Assembly: GCF_020740795.1 (NCBI RefSeq)
Contig: NC_067282.1
Span: forward strand, 145,996,858-146,060,857
Direction of reading: 5' to 3'
DNA length: 64,000 bases
Source of the DNA: Apus apus
Taxonomy: Eukaryota; Chordata; Aves; Apodiformes; Apodidae
The position numbers and the translations under genes were made by a program. Under the pieces are notes generated by a model. It saw nothing but the letters and a program-made list of their open reading frames with translations. It had not been told where the DNA came from and did no database searches. Positions 50,111-61,410 of the stretch are shown here, one piece after another. Positions within the stretch are counted from its first letter, which is position 1, and each line of letters begins with the position of its first letter.

Positions 50111-53100
50111 ATACGCCCGCAGGGATGGGTGTGAAGGAGGCTGTCGGATAAAAGTGCTGTAACCCCCTTCCAGAAAATGCGAGAAAGCAGGAACTGCAGA
50201 CTGCTTTCGAGTCCTTGTCCCTTTGAATAGAAACAATACAATGGAAACTAAGTAGTGATCCATCCAGCAAGAATTCTTTTTTAAATCAGGGAATGGGCAT
50301 AAGTCACGATAGGCTGCAAAATTTAAGGAATGCTGTGACTTTGTTAATATTCTGTATGCTGCGTCATTTTCTGTTTGTATCTTCCTCTAAACTGTATTTC
50401 TGAGAAATCTTTTATATGGGATTATGCAAATCATACTGCAGGTCGTAAAGCATGCCAGGTGGGCTATTTTTAAACTTACACTGCTGGCCTGTACGCAGGC
50501 TGAAAGGAGTATAAACCCGTTTTTGTGAATACAGAAGTACATTAGCTTATGTTAAAGTAAGTGGTAAGCCAAATTTGGCATCAGGAAGCATCTCCTGATT
50601 ATTTTTTTAATCGATTATTTTAAATTTTTATTTTAATAAAATTGTAAATTGCATTTAACCCAAATATGTTTCTTTGCAAATACATTACAAGTCACTTGGA
50701 AGCAAAAAGGAACGTGCCTTGGGCGGAAAGGAGGAGACTTTAGATCTTGATCTGGTGTCTATATCTTTTCTGCATTTTTTTCCCATTTGTGCCGATTGCA
50801 GCTTCAAATAGCAGTATTAAGAATAGCTGCTTGACTTTCCCAGGGAGCATGCTTGCTGTGTCTCTCTTGTGCTGTTAAATATGCCGTGCAGTATTTAAAG
50901 CATTCCTGGTAACCCTTGGTCACTGTTTATTTTGGTTAATGCACACTATTAAGGTGACCATTTGAGAAGCACTGTTTCCCAGCTCTTTCTGAGCACTTCT
51001 GCACACAAAAAATGTTGCCTGTGAATAACTGGGTTAGTATTTGACAGTTAAACCTAGGCCAGGGATGAGGAAATGCCCAGGAATGATGCTTAGCTCAGCT
51101 TTTAAGTGAGCTGCAAAGGTACAGGTTAGTGCTTCTGTATAGATTGCCTCATTTTTTCTTCAGATTGAAAAGCCCAATTAGGTGAAGTTGATCGGTGGGA
51201 GGTACATATACATATCTTTTCTCAGGTGACAAATGCAGTCAGTAAATTTATTGAAGACAGTAACTGCTGGAGTACAGAAGCAGTCAAGTTCATCAGTGCC
51301 ATGCACTGCAGTGGGTCTGTTCAATGTATCGTGCAGTTAGTCTGTCTAATGAATATATTTACAAGCACTCGGGACTAGTGGGAAGTTAAAGCTACTCTTT
51401 TGTAATGGTTAATGTGCTTTAATGTGAGCTTAAGCAAAAATGAGATCTCAGCTTTGGATCTAATGAACCTCCCCATTGTTTGTTCTTTATGACTAATCCT
51501 CCCAGCTACTTCATTGCTTGCTTGCTTATTTCCTTGTTTATTTTTAGTGGGCCTTTCAAGTTGTAGATAAACAAGCTTTCTGCGGACTTTAAAGTGAAAT
51601 TAACAATTTTGACTTGAGCTTCTGGGAATGTGTGATAAGAATTTTGTTTTTCTAAATTTGGTTTCAATAGGTTGTATTAATATTCAAGAAAAACTGTTTC
51701 TTACTATAAAATCTTATTTTACCTTTGTAAAAGAGCTTGAGGATTTAACTGTGAAATGGAGAGGCTGAATTTTGAAAAGCAGATTTTTAATATTGTAGGT
51801 AGGGCAGTTTTTGTTTTGAGTAGCACTGCACAATTCTATTTTTTTTTTATAGGCTTTATTGACTTGAATCATTATATGGCTTACAGTAAATGCTTCCTGA
51901 AAAACTTATGGGGGATAGTAGTCCTTGCACTTCATGGCTGGTGAAGGAATATTGCTGTTTTATCAGAACTGTAAGTTTTAGAATTGGCAGAATAAGTTCT
52001 TGCTGCTCCTTTGAATACCTGATGTGATAAATTGGTTGGCTAATGAGTTTATTATGCCAGTGTGGTATCTCTAGGATGGATTATTGATACCTTGGAGTTC
52101 GAGACACAATGACTAAGATGAAGGACTTTGATTTCTCATCAACGTCTAGTTTTGCAGATGTTATCCTTCTTTTCTTGCAGTTCAAGTTTAGAACCCATAG
52201 GGCAAAATGTGGGAATTCATCATGTTCATTAAGATATGATGAAAAGTGATTTTCTTACATTGGTTTTGTGGTGTTTGATAATTTATAATATTTTAATCCA
52301 AAATAAAGTGCAGGGGAGTTAAGCTATAACTGCTTTTTTGATATTCTGATCCTTTTGTTATTGCTGTCATTGAAATAAGAAAATGGTGGTCATTACCAGG
52401 CTTCTCTGTCCTTCTGGTTTCAGATGGATACATGGTTTCATTGAGCAGTGGTATAGCCAAGATTTTTTTTCCGAAGACTTGACACTGATACTTGTGTTTT
52501 CTAGATGTCATGCAATAATAGTTAAGGTCACCAAGCTGACCTAAGTAGATTACATTTCACTTGTTTGTTTAACAGCTGAACATAAATAAAACCCTTGGTA
52601 AGTACTTGATGTATTTTGAGGATTGTGTACATGTTTGTATCTTTGCTGCTCTTTCTGAAAACTCGGATCAGGTGTTTATCTGTCTTCTAGTTTGAAGAAT
52701 TTGAATTGGTAAAGTGTGTCTCCTTAGTTCAGTGCAACACTAGTGGTAAGATGTGGAGCACAAACCTTTAACAGCCTACTTGTATTGCCGTTTTCTTAGC
52801 TCTGTTCTGGATCCCCACTAGTTTTGTGCTGAAGGAGGTTATGGAGGACAAGGGAAAATGAAATAAATGCTCTTTTTCTGTTTTATGTGAGGTTGCTAAC
52901 TCATGTAGAATTTCACCAGCCACTCACAGGGCTGAATGTCCATGTGCTGTGCTAGAACAGCATGCCTGGCCTCTTCTCCACTAACCTGTGTCCTGGGAGT
53001 TCTTAGTCTCTGTTTGGCATCTGAAGAATGTAATTAATGCAGTTGGCTGTTATCTTGAGGTTCCCTGTCTGCCAGTCATGGCAACGTTTCAATTTTTTAG

Positions 53101-56100
53101 GGAGTTTGTTTCCAGATGTGACATTCTAATTCAGCAAAACTGCTAATTTGATAAACAAAATGGAGTTACCTGAAAGCAGAATTAAGTGGACCTGAAGTGA
53201 AAATTGAACTACACCTGAATAAGCAAATTCTGCATGCTTCAAAAGCTATGGAAAGAAATATTGCATGTTGATTTCACTAATAGGATTACAGAGGTAAAGA
53301 CTTAATATATAGAAGGAAGCATCTGAAGGAAGCTGATACATGTTCAGGATTTTAGACTGCAGTTCTGTGCATTTGACACTGCCTTGTCTGATAAAGGCAT
53401 TGCAAATCGTTTTTCTCCAACTTACGGCAAGTAATAGAAATAATATTCTAGCAGTAGAAAACAAAATCTTCTGTAGATTATTGTACTTTAAAGCATCATG
53501 GAAATCAAGACCATTGAAACCTGGATAAAATTGAAAAAATTCAAGTATTCTAGTGAATTAATTGTACAACTTGTAACAGCTGACCTCTTGACAGTGGTTG
53601 GGCTTCCAGGGAGTTGAAGGCATGATTAGCTTTATGGCCTTGGACAAGTGTTTTCTCTGTAAACATTTCCAAAAAATGCTCCCTGGACCTTGTCTACAAC
53701 TTGAGGCTTCAGGGAGTGCAAAGCCTGATTTCTGTTACCTCTTTTTAAGTACCCTGTGAAAGTGAGCATATGCTATTTTGATCAAGGCATCCATAATTAG
53801 ACATGAGTTGAAAAGTTTTCCAGTGATAAAATCCCAGTGCAAGCAGTTATTATGTCTGGATGTTTTTTCTCTGTTGGTTTTACTCGCATTTTGTACAGTC
53901 ATGTAATGAACCAAATGGGGGAGATGATCTGGGCTTTGACCCCAGGGTTTTGTGGTCTGGTTATCCATGCAACCTCACCAAATTATGCTAGTATGTCTGA
54001 ATATGAAAGACAGACAGCACTGCTGCCAGAATAAGAGCTTTTTAGATTACAGCATCACAGACACCCAGAGAAAATCCAGTTACATACTTGTCTTGATCTA
54101 GTTTTACTTTTTCAGATGCAATTATAGGTGTTCTCTGAGTACTTGACAGAACTCAAATTTCAGATATTCTTCTATGTGTCACTGAGTGGAGCAGGTAACT
54201 CATGTATTTTTGAGTTTTAAGGATCCTATTTTCCTGCAGAGGCTTGTATTGCTCTTGTGTAGAGTTAAAAGTTTAAAATAATGCACTCTGGTTTTGACAT
54301 GACCAGAGCATATTTTTAGCCAAATGCCGCAATTTCATATGTAAAAAGTTAAATTATTTGTGACCTTAAAGTAAAAAAATCTCTCCTTTTCGTAAGGGAA
54401 GAGGGTGAAAAGGGGGAGAAGGAGGAAGTTGGTGTAATCCCTAAAGAAGTACACTTTTTATCTCCTCCCACCCCAGCCTTCTCTTTCAAATGATGTTGAG
54501 TTTGCTGCGTGGGATTGCAGACCTTTAAAAGTGATGTGTGAATTAAATTGAGCTTATGAGTGTTTCAGACTTGGTTTTTTTTGTAGGATTTTTTTTTTCC
54601 CTTTATAGCCTACCATCTTGATATAATGAATTGTGACTACTTGCAGAATTATACAGAATCTGTATTTGCAGAGGACTTTCTAATGTAAGCTGGGGAAGAA
54701 GGACAGGGATTTGGAGCTCTGTGTCCCCTAACAAGTTGTGGAAAGGCCTGGTTTTGAGGCTTACGTATTTAGGATGTTACGTTGACTTTTAACAGAAGTC
54801 CTTGTTTCAGGCTGGTGCCTTTCTCTTAGTCACTTGTTTCAGCTGTAATGGTGTCTCAACACTGTATTGGCTTAAGCAGCAGTGTGGCTGTTCTGTGGGG
54901 CTGAGTAGGGATCTGATCTAGATTTAAAATAACCATGGGGGCAGCAAAAGGAATGTCAAGTTACATCTGAAGCCATTTACTGATGTGAGTCAGCAGGTGG
55001 CTATGACATTGCATGCCCCAACGCATGGGGGAAGCAATGCTGTGTTGAAATAAGCAAAGGGTGGAGATAACAGTTGTGGAAGAACAAACATTTAACAACC
55101 TGAATAATTTTTTACCCTATTGGTGTGACTCCCATTTATTTAAAGCAAGCCAGAAAATCCAGTTGTGTTCTAGTTCCACAGGTTCGTGGGTTGTTGGCTT
55201 TTTAAACTTTGAGGTGGGTTGGTTTGTGGGTGGGTTGTAGTGTTGGGTTGGGGTGTGTGTGAGTGGTAGGTTTTTTGGTGTGTGGTTTGGTTTTGTTTTT
55301 TTTTGTTCACAGTGAAGAATGCTGGCTATAGAGTGTTGGGGGATTGTTTTCTTTTTGCAGCACTGTTCCTGGTGGGTGCTGGCATAGCTGTTTGTGCAGC
55401 CATCTGGCAAACCTGACTAGGATACTCATTTCTGAGGAGAATATCCTGCAGATTCTCATCTTGGACTTAAAGCACTTTTTTTTATGTAGGACCACATTTC
55501 TTGCCTGGTTACTATGTGCCTGCGGTGTACAGACAGGTGATTGTTTTGAGTGTGAATTGCATCCTGGTGGCAAGCATCAGCTCCTGGTTTATAAACCCAT
55601 TATAGTTGTTTTTTTTCCTTAGTGCCTTCAATACACTACTATTTTTTTTTTTCACAAGGAGGTTTATCAGCCCTCTTAAGACTCACCTCAGGTTTTAATA
55701 TATCCCTAGTACTGGATTACAGATGGAGCTCTATTTATGTAATTTAGTGAATTGTTCACTTTGATTTATCTGACTTATTATTAAGAATATAGTAGACTGA
55801 AGTACCTATGCAGAATTTAATGCAATTCAACAGCTTTGCACCTTTTAAGTTTAGGAATATCAACTTGAATGTGCTGTTGTGCAAAGAGCTATCCTAATCT
55901 TAGTTTTGTCTGCTGAAAGGGGACAGCTGTGTGGCTGTCCAGTCAGCTGGTTGGAGGACCTGGTTCTGCTAGTCTGTAGGTGTAGTAATACCAACACAAA
56001 GTCGTGGGGATGTGCAATGAGAGGAGGAAAATAGGCTACCCCTTTCAGCAGCAAGATGGGCTTAGAAAAGGGTATAATCTGCTTCTTAGTCTTCCCTTAA

Positions 56101-59100
56101 GCAGTGTTTTGTATGAGACCTAAACCTTAACAAACTTTCTTGTTTACCAGGTCTTGGTATTTCCAGTGAGTTCAGAGTTTGCAGCTTACTTAGTATCTGA
56201 GGATCAGTGCTTCTGTCTCTAAACTGAAGTGTTGGTAAACATCTTGATGGGTTCAGTTCTTACATAGGTTTGGGGTTTTTTAGGGTGTTTTGTTCTTTTT
56301 TCTTAGCTAATACTTCTATGTGGATTGGGAAATATGTACTTAGACTTCTGTTTTCAGTTGTTGTTTTGATATTAATGTATTCAATCTGAGTAGTTATAGT
56401 GCCACGACTTTAAATATAATTTTGTTTCTTCTAGGTTAAAAATCCAAACAAATTAAAAACTACTCCAGTTTTCTTAAACCTGAAATCGAGGAAGCTTAAT
56501 TAAACTTGCCTTACTCAACATGCTAAAATTTAGTAAACTGTCCTTAAAAGCTTTTAAACTGCACAATTATTTCAAGACAGTATCGAAGCAGGGTGTTTCT
56601 ACCAATTATTTGTCTCCTGTGGCAAAAACAATTGTGTATGTAATTATCCATCACAAACATCTTGGAAAGGAAATTACTTTTGATTGAATTATTTACAAAT
56701 TCAGAATATACTTAAGTCCTTGGTTCTTGGATTCAGTAGTGGGCTTCTCTAAATACCACCATCCTGGAGACATGAAAAAAATGTGCAGATGTGGTACTTA
56801 GGGACATGGTGGACTTGGTCGTCCTAGGTTAAGGGTTGGACTTGATGATCTTAATTGTTTTGGTTGGAAGAGACCTTTCTATGAGTCTGAGGTTTCTGCT
56901 GGGGTCAGAACATAGGAGCTACAAGTAAAACTTTGTCCACATCTACTTTGTCCAAGGCTCTTTCCCCTCTGTGTCAGTGCTCAGGGTAAGGTTTTGCTTT
57001 GCAGGTTTTTTTCAGGCTTTTGGTAAGCCTAAGTCCCTCAATGTGCAGTGCAATTTGCTGGAATAGCTGAGGCATGGTCCCATTAGTGGTGTTCTGAATT
57101 CAGCAGTACCTTGATTTATAGAGTAACTTATAATCAGAATACTTTGTTTACAGCTTCAGGCCTTCTCCTTAACTCAGTAATCTTCTGTTTTACAGATATT
57201 TCATGCATGGAGTCTGCAAGGAAGGAGAGAACTGTCGCTACTCCCATGACCTCTCCACTAGTCAGTCTGCCATGGTGTGCAGGTATTATCAGCGAGGATG
57301 CTGTGCTTACGGAGATCTTTGCAGGTAAAGAAATAACATTTCTTTACATCTCTCCCTGAGGAGAGAGTTCATAGAGAGGTAATAAATCTTAAAAATGTTT
57401 TTGACTTTCATTGTAACTTTAGCTGTTTATAAAAATAGCTTCTTTTCACTAACTGTCTTCTCTTGCTAAATACTGTAGTGTTTGCTTTGCCATGCAAATA
57501 AATAAGCAAAGGCAAGGTGACAAGAGAACTAAAGTACTAGTTTTCATGGCGTGGGTTTTATTATTAACGTGAGTAGATGAATTAATTGAAATCTGAGACT
57601 GCATTCAGACTAGCTGAACTGGTGGAACTGAGTTACATTTGGTAAGTGATTGTAAAAGCCTGAACAGGTAAATTTATTTTTTTATTCAGTTTTGTTTCTC
57701 TACAGGAATTGTTGCTCTCGGTACTTGGACTGCCATTTGGGAAAAGTAACTGGAGTGTAGTTGTGTAGATTCTACAATGTTGCCTGTACAACATGGGCCT
57801 ATGTTATGAAAACAGTATGACTTATACTCCTGAAATTATTAAAAAGGAAGAAAAAGAAGTCTGAAGAAAGGAGACAGATACTTTCCTAGTGTAGCAGAGC
57901 TTTACAAGAGCTTAGGAGCATTTCCATCATCTTAAGTTGACTGTATTAAAGCATGTATCAGGAGTTTTTTTTATATTCTATCTTGTTGTGCCTCTCATGC
58001 ATGATTAAATAGTTGCATAATGACTTCATAAGGTAGGTCATAATTAAAGTTTAATATATGGTTACTATGTGTAAAAAAGATACAAAAAATTAGCCTCTTC
58101 CATCTGCTTTTTCGATAATGCAGATCAGCAGTCTCCAAACTTTTTATATCATACCCCACAAGTAAAAAAAATTTTTAGCACCTGATTTTAGCAAACTGAT
58201 TGTTTGAAAGACTTTTAAACAAGTTGAAGAATCTACTTCCAAGTTTAAGTGTACAAGATACGAGAGTTTTTTTCAGCACTTGACAGCTTGCATCATTTTT
58301 GGCAACAAAATTGCATAATGGTGGAAGTGTTTCAGAGCAGCTGTTTTCAGAAGTCTCCATACTACTTGATTCTTTCAAAAAACAGTTACTTGTTCTTAAA
58401 GCATCTTTACCTTGAAGGAACAGATTGAGTGAGATTACTCTTTTGAAAATACTTTCTAAGTAGCATACTATTGTCAGCAACTTGTCATCACAGAAATGTT
58501 CAGCCAATTTGAAGCATTTGTCATTTAGAGAAAGGAAAATGCAAAGCTTATCTTTGACAACTTTTAACTCTTCACCACGAGATATTCAGCAAATATGAGT
58601 GTGGTACAGAAGATACGGTTGCTCTTCCATCTCATCACGAAGTGTTGTAAGGATTTGACTATTTAAAGATGTTTTAAAAATTAACCATGTTGGTGATACT
58701 CTGTAGCACTTAGCCTGTTTCTGGCTCCATCTTTGCTACAATATGTTGCCTATGAACCATGCAGTGAAGGAACTTCTGTTGCTGTGCTACCTCTGTAATC
58801 TTACCTTGGATTAATTTTTTTGTATTCTACTCAAACCGGCAGCTTAAGTGGTTACACTTGCACAGTTTTTTCATAAAACATTGTTTGTCTTGAAGAAGTT
58901 GTACTGTTGATAATACCTCTCTGCAGTATGTCTTTTCTGTAGTAGCTCACAAAAAGTAGTTCTTTCTGTATTTCTTTATTGAAACAGAATCTAGCAGATG
59001 TCATAGGCTGGGACATGTTAATTATCTGTACTTTCATCCAGCTGTACAGCAAACTGCATAAACACACTGCACAACTTGTTCTAATACTTGTTTCTTCAAA

Positions 59101-61410
59101 TCTTCAGCCGTGTTTTCTATGCGTTTCACAGAAGTGTATGCTGACAAAGGAATGTGTTTTACTTTGTTGCCATATGGTTTGCCCTGTGTTATTTCAGTCA
59201 CTTTTACCACAGCAGGAAGAACAAGTGGTCCAGTGGTATATGGCTTTTTTTTTTCTTTCACTGTTACAACATATATTGCGAAGTCTTGTAGAGTACTGGA
59301 TTGAGGATCACATGACTTGAAATATCTGAAAAAAAAACTGTAGAGGTTTGTCTTCATTTTCTGAATGTTTAGATTTTAAATGTCTTGCTAATTGTGATGG
59401 TTTCATACTACCATGAGCTGATATCTCAATGCACAATATACACTGAGAGCAAGGTTTGTTATTAATAGTAGTGGGTGTAAATCTATGTTTGAAGTAGTCT
59501 TCTTGGTAATCTCAATTTATTTATTCCTGCCAAGTTCTTGTCCATTCTTATGAGCTTGGCATCGTCTTTATCTTGTAATGAACAGCTCATAGTAGGGGTA
59601 GAAGTGTTAGATCTAACATTTTCTTATTTTGCTTCTGCTCACATTATCAGTGTTGTTTCCTGTCCTCTGTTTGTTTGCAGGAATCTTTTTAAGCCACTTG
59701 TTTGGTTTCTGTCAGAGTTAGTTTAGGTAAAACAAGATAATGTAATCTGTTGATCCATTTAATTGGGCACGAGCAAATGGCAATGTGTTGAAATATGCTG
59801 AATGTGAAGGAACAAGTGGGGGGTGCCACTGGCAACCCCACTGCATAGTGGAACACATGCTCCTCCTCCAGGACACCTTGTGCATACCATATGTGGGACC
59901 CTCTGACGTATGTACTGAGTGAGGACATTGCTGTCAATCTGTATGTTAAATATTAGTAAAACTTGATTTCTTATATTTTAGGGTAGAAATGACAAGAAGT
60001 TCTAGTATTTTCTTTCTACCCCCCAGCGGGTTTCCTTGTTCACCCTACAGGGTGCATGCATATCACTTTGGAGGCTGCTGATGTAGAGGTCTGCAGGCTT
60101 GACTTTAAAAATTGTTCTTCACAGCTTCCTTATGATTAAAAAGCTGACATTCAGCTGGAAGCATCTCTTTAATATTCAAGAACTGTGACACTTTATTGTT
60201 TTCAATCTGATAGAAGGTAAATGAATCATAGTTGCTTAAAAGTTTAGTATCACCAAAAATTCCCTCCTTTTGTCTTTGAAATTAGTAAGCAAATTTCTAA
60301 GACTTCAAAGACACACCTGTAATTTTTTTTCTGCTCTAGTCTACTAGTTGCTGAAAGACAGATTTTTGAGCGAAATGGTGTGTTCTTGTTATTGAGTGGT
60401 AGGGATCAAAGTGTTCTGAGCATCATTTTCCACAGCAAGTTCAGAGGAGCATTAGAAATAGCTACAAAAATACAGTATAAAATCTGAATGAGGCAAGATG
60501 CTCAGATACAGAATTAGAATAATCCCTGTTGCTGTGGATTTCTGGAGCTGTACTGAAGGCAGAACTAGATTAGGTCAGGTTGCCCAAGGTCAGTCCAGTC
60601 AAGTTTTGATTATCTGCAAGGATGAAGATTGTGCAACCTCTCTGGGCACACGTTCCAGTGTTTGACTACTCTTAAAATTATTTTTTTCTTTATATCTAAT
60701 AGTAACTTCCCATTTTGGACTTGTGTTTGCTGGCTGCCAACCTGTTGCTGCACCTTTGAGAAGACTCTGGTTGCATCTTGCCTGTGGCTTCCCACAAGAT
60801 ACCAGTATCTGGCCATAGTCTTATATTTTAAAGCTAAATGAAGTAATTGATCTCATTCAGTAATACTGCATATGCATAATAGTTACATGACCGGTTTTGA
60901 GCGTAATTAAAGTTCATTCTGTGTAAGTTAAGTAAGAATTGTCCATGCTACTCTATTTCATCCAAAATCATGGGTACCATCTGCTTCCTTAAGTAGTGCT
61001 GACAGCTGACACCAAGTGGAAGTGAGTCTCTATAAAGGGTCATTGGTGGCTTTCTCTTCCAGGCCATTTTTAGATTCTCCTCTGAGTAATGTTTACATCT
61101 TAATCAGTTTATTTTCAGTACTTTGGGCTGTTTTATGGAGCTATTTTTTTTATGAAGAGTTGACATTGTGTTTTAACTTTTAGATATGAACATACCAAGC
61201 CACTGAAAGAGGAAGAAGTGACTGATGTGAATCCAGATGCAAAGATTTATCCCTCAATGTCCTCAGACTTCGCATCACTCCCTGAAACAGTTGAAGAAAT
61301 TATTGCTGAGATAGAAGATGAAAATATAGATCTGGCAGCTGCAGGAGTAGGTGCTGAAGACTGGGTGAATGCTGTAGAGTTTGTCCCTGGGCAGCCATAC
61401 TGTGGACGTG
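49429..61410 (+). CDS. MKRN1: MKRN1, first three coding exons (makorin-1, RING E3 ligase)
   Basis: Makorin-1 is an RNA-binding E3 ubiquitin ligase. The visible part is residues 1-177 of roughly 480. Exons: 49429-49604, 57196-57324 and 61184-61410; phases agree and donors are GTACGC, GTAAAG and GTAAGC. The ATG has G at -3 and G at +4, and TAA lies in frame at 49420-49422, which fixes the start. Residues 1-50 are Ala-rich low complexity. Two CCCH zinc fingers follow with C-x7-C-x5-C-x3-H spacing: Cys58, Cys66, Cys72, His76 ([17 protein letters not shown]), and Cys87, Cys95, Cys101, His105 ([17 protein letters not shown]). Residues 160-174 read [15 protein letters not shown], the PAM2-like poly(A)-binding-protein motif known in makorins. 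The third CCCH finger, RING and last finger should lie beyond the window. The second finger has an extra Cys94 before Cys95, where human has Tyr. Confidence 0.95.
55184..55310 (+). repeat. G/T-rich low-complexity tract
   Basis: About 125 bases made almost only of G and T, with repeated gggtt, ggttgg and gtgtgtg words and no cytosine run. Several GGG blocks are close enough to form a G-quadruplex on the + strand, which is the transcribed RNA of MKRN1 intron 1. Confidence 0.7.
56783..56885 (+). mobile_element. CR1 LINE 3'-end fragment
   Basis: Contains gatgtggtacttagggacat, ggttaagggttggacttgat and gatcttaattgttttggttg, the 3' end of an older CR1 subfamily. A similar word set occurs at 47550-47640. 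Confidence 0.75.
58126..60080 (-). mobile_element. Decayed hAT (Charlie/ZBED-type) DNA transposon
   Basis: A near-2-kb element in MKRN1 intron 2. The left end starts CAGCAGTCTCCAAAC; the right end, read inward on the minus strand, starts CAGCAGCCTCCAAAG. The flanks ATGCAGAT (58118-58125) and ATGTAGAG (60081-60088) match at 6 of 8 bases, as expected for an aged 8-bp hAT target duplication. A broken transposase runs on the minus strand. It begins with a BED finger around 59455-59360 (CILC, then [14 protein letters not shown]). Then comes [14 protein letters not shown] with [12 protein letters not shown] near 59300-59100. Then [13 protein letters not shown] near 58760, and [13 protein letters not shown] with a C-terminal part near 58500-58180. 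Stops and frameshifts are frequent, so it is inactive. The best relatives I recall are SCAND3/ZBED-like hAT transposases. Confidence 0.85.
60555..60800 (-). mobile_element. Old CR1 LINE fragment
   Basis: On + it reads caacctctctgggcacacgt, tccagtgtttgactactct, then gagaagactctggttgcatc. This is the complement of the CR1 segment coding the end of the reverse transcriptase and the start of its 3' UTR. It is diverged. Confidence 0.65.

Larger units (their letters stand above)
49605..57195 (+). other. MKRN1: MKRN1 intron 1
   Basis: A 7.6-kb intron. The first 500 bases belong to the CpG island; the rest is AT-rich. It contains the GT-rich tract at 55184-55310 and a CR1 end at 56783-56885. I see no further exon or RNA gene. 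Confidence 0.7.

Noticed and set aside
49239-50162. 307-codon + frame across MKRN1 exon 1 and intron 1
   Set aside because: It is out of frame with the recognised makorin sequence, runs through the GTACGC donor and consists of low-complexity island sequence.
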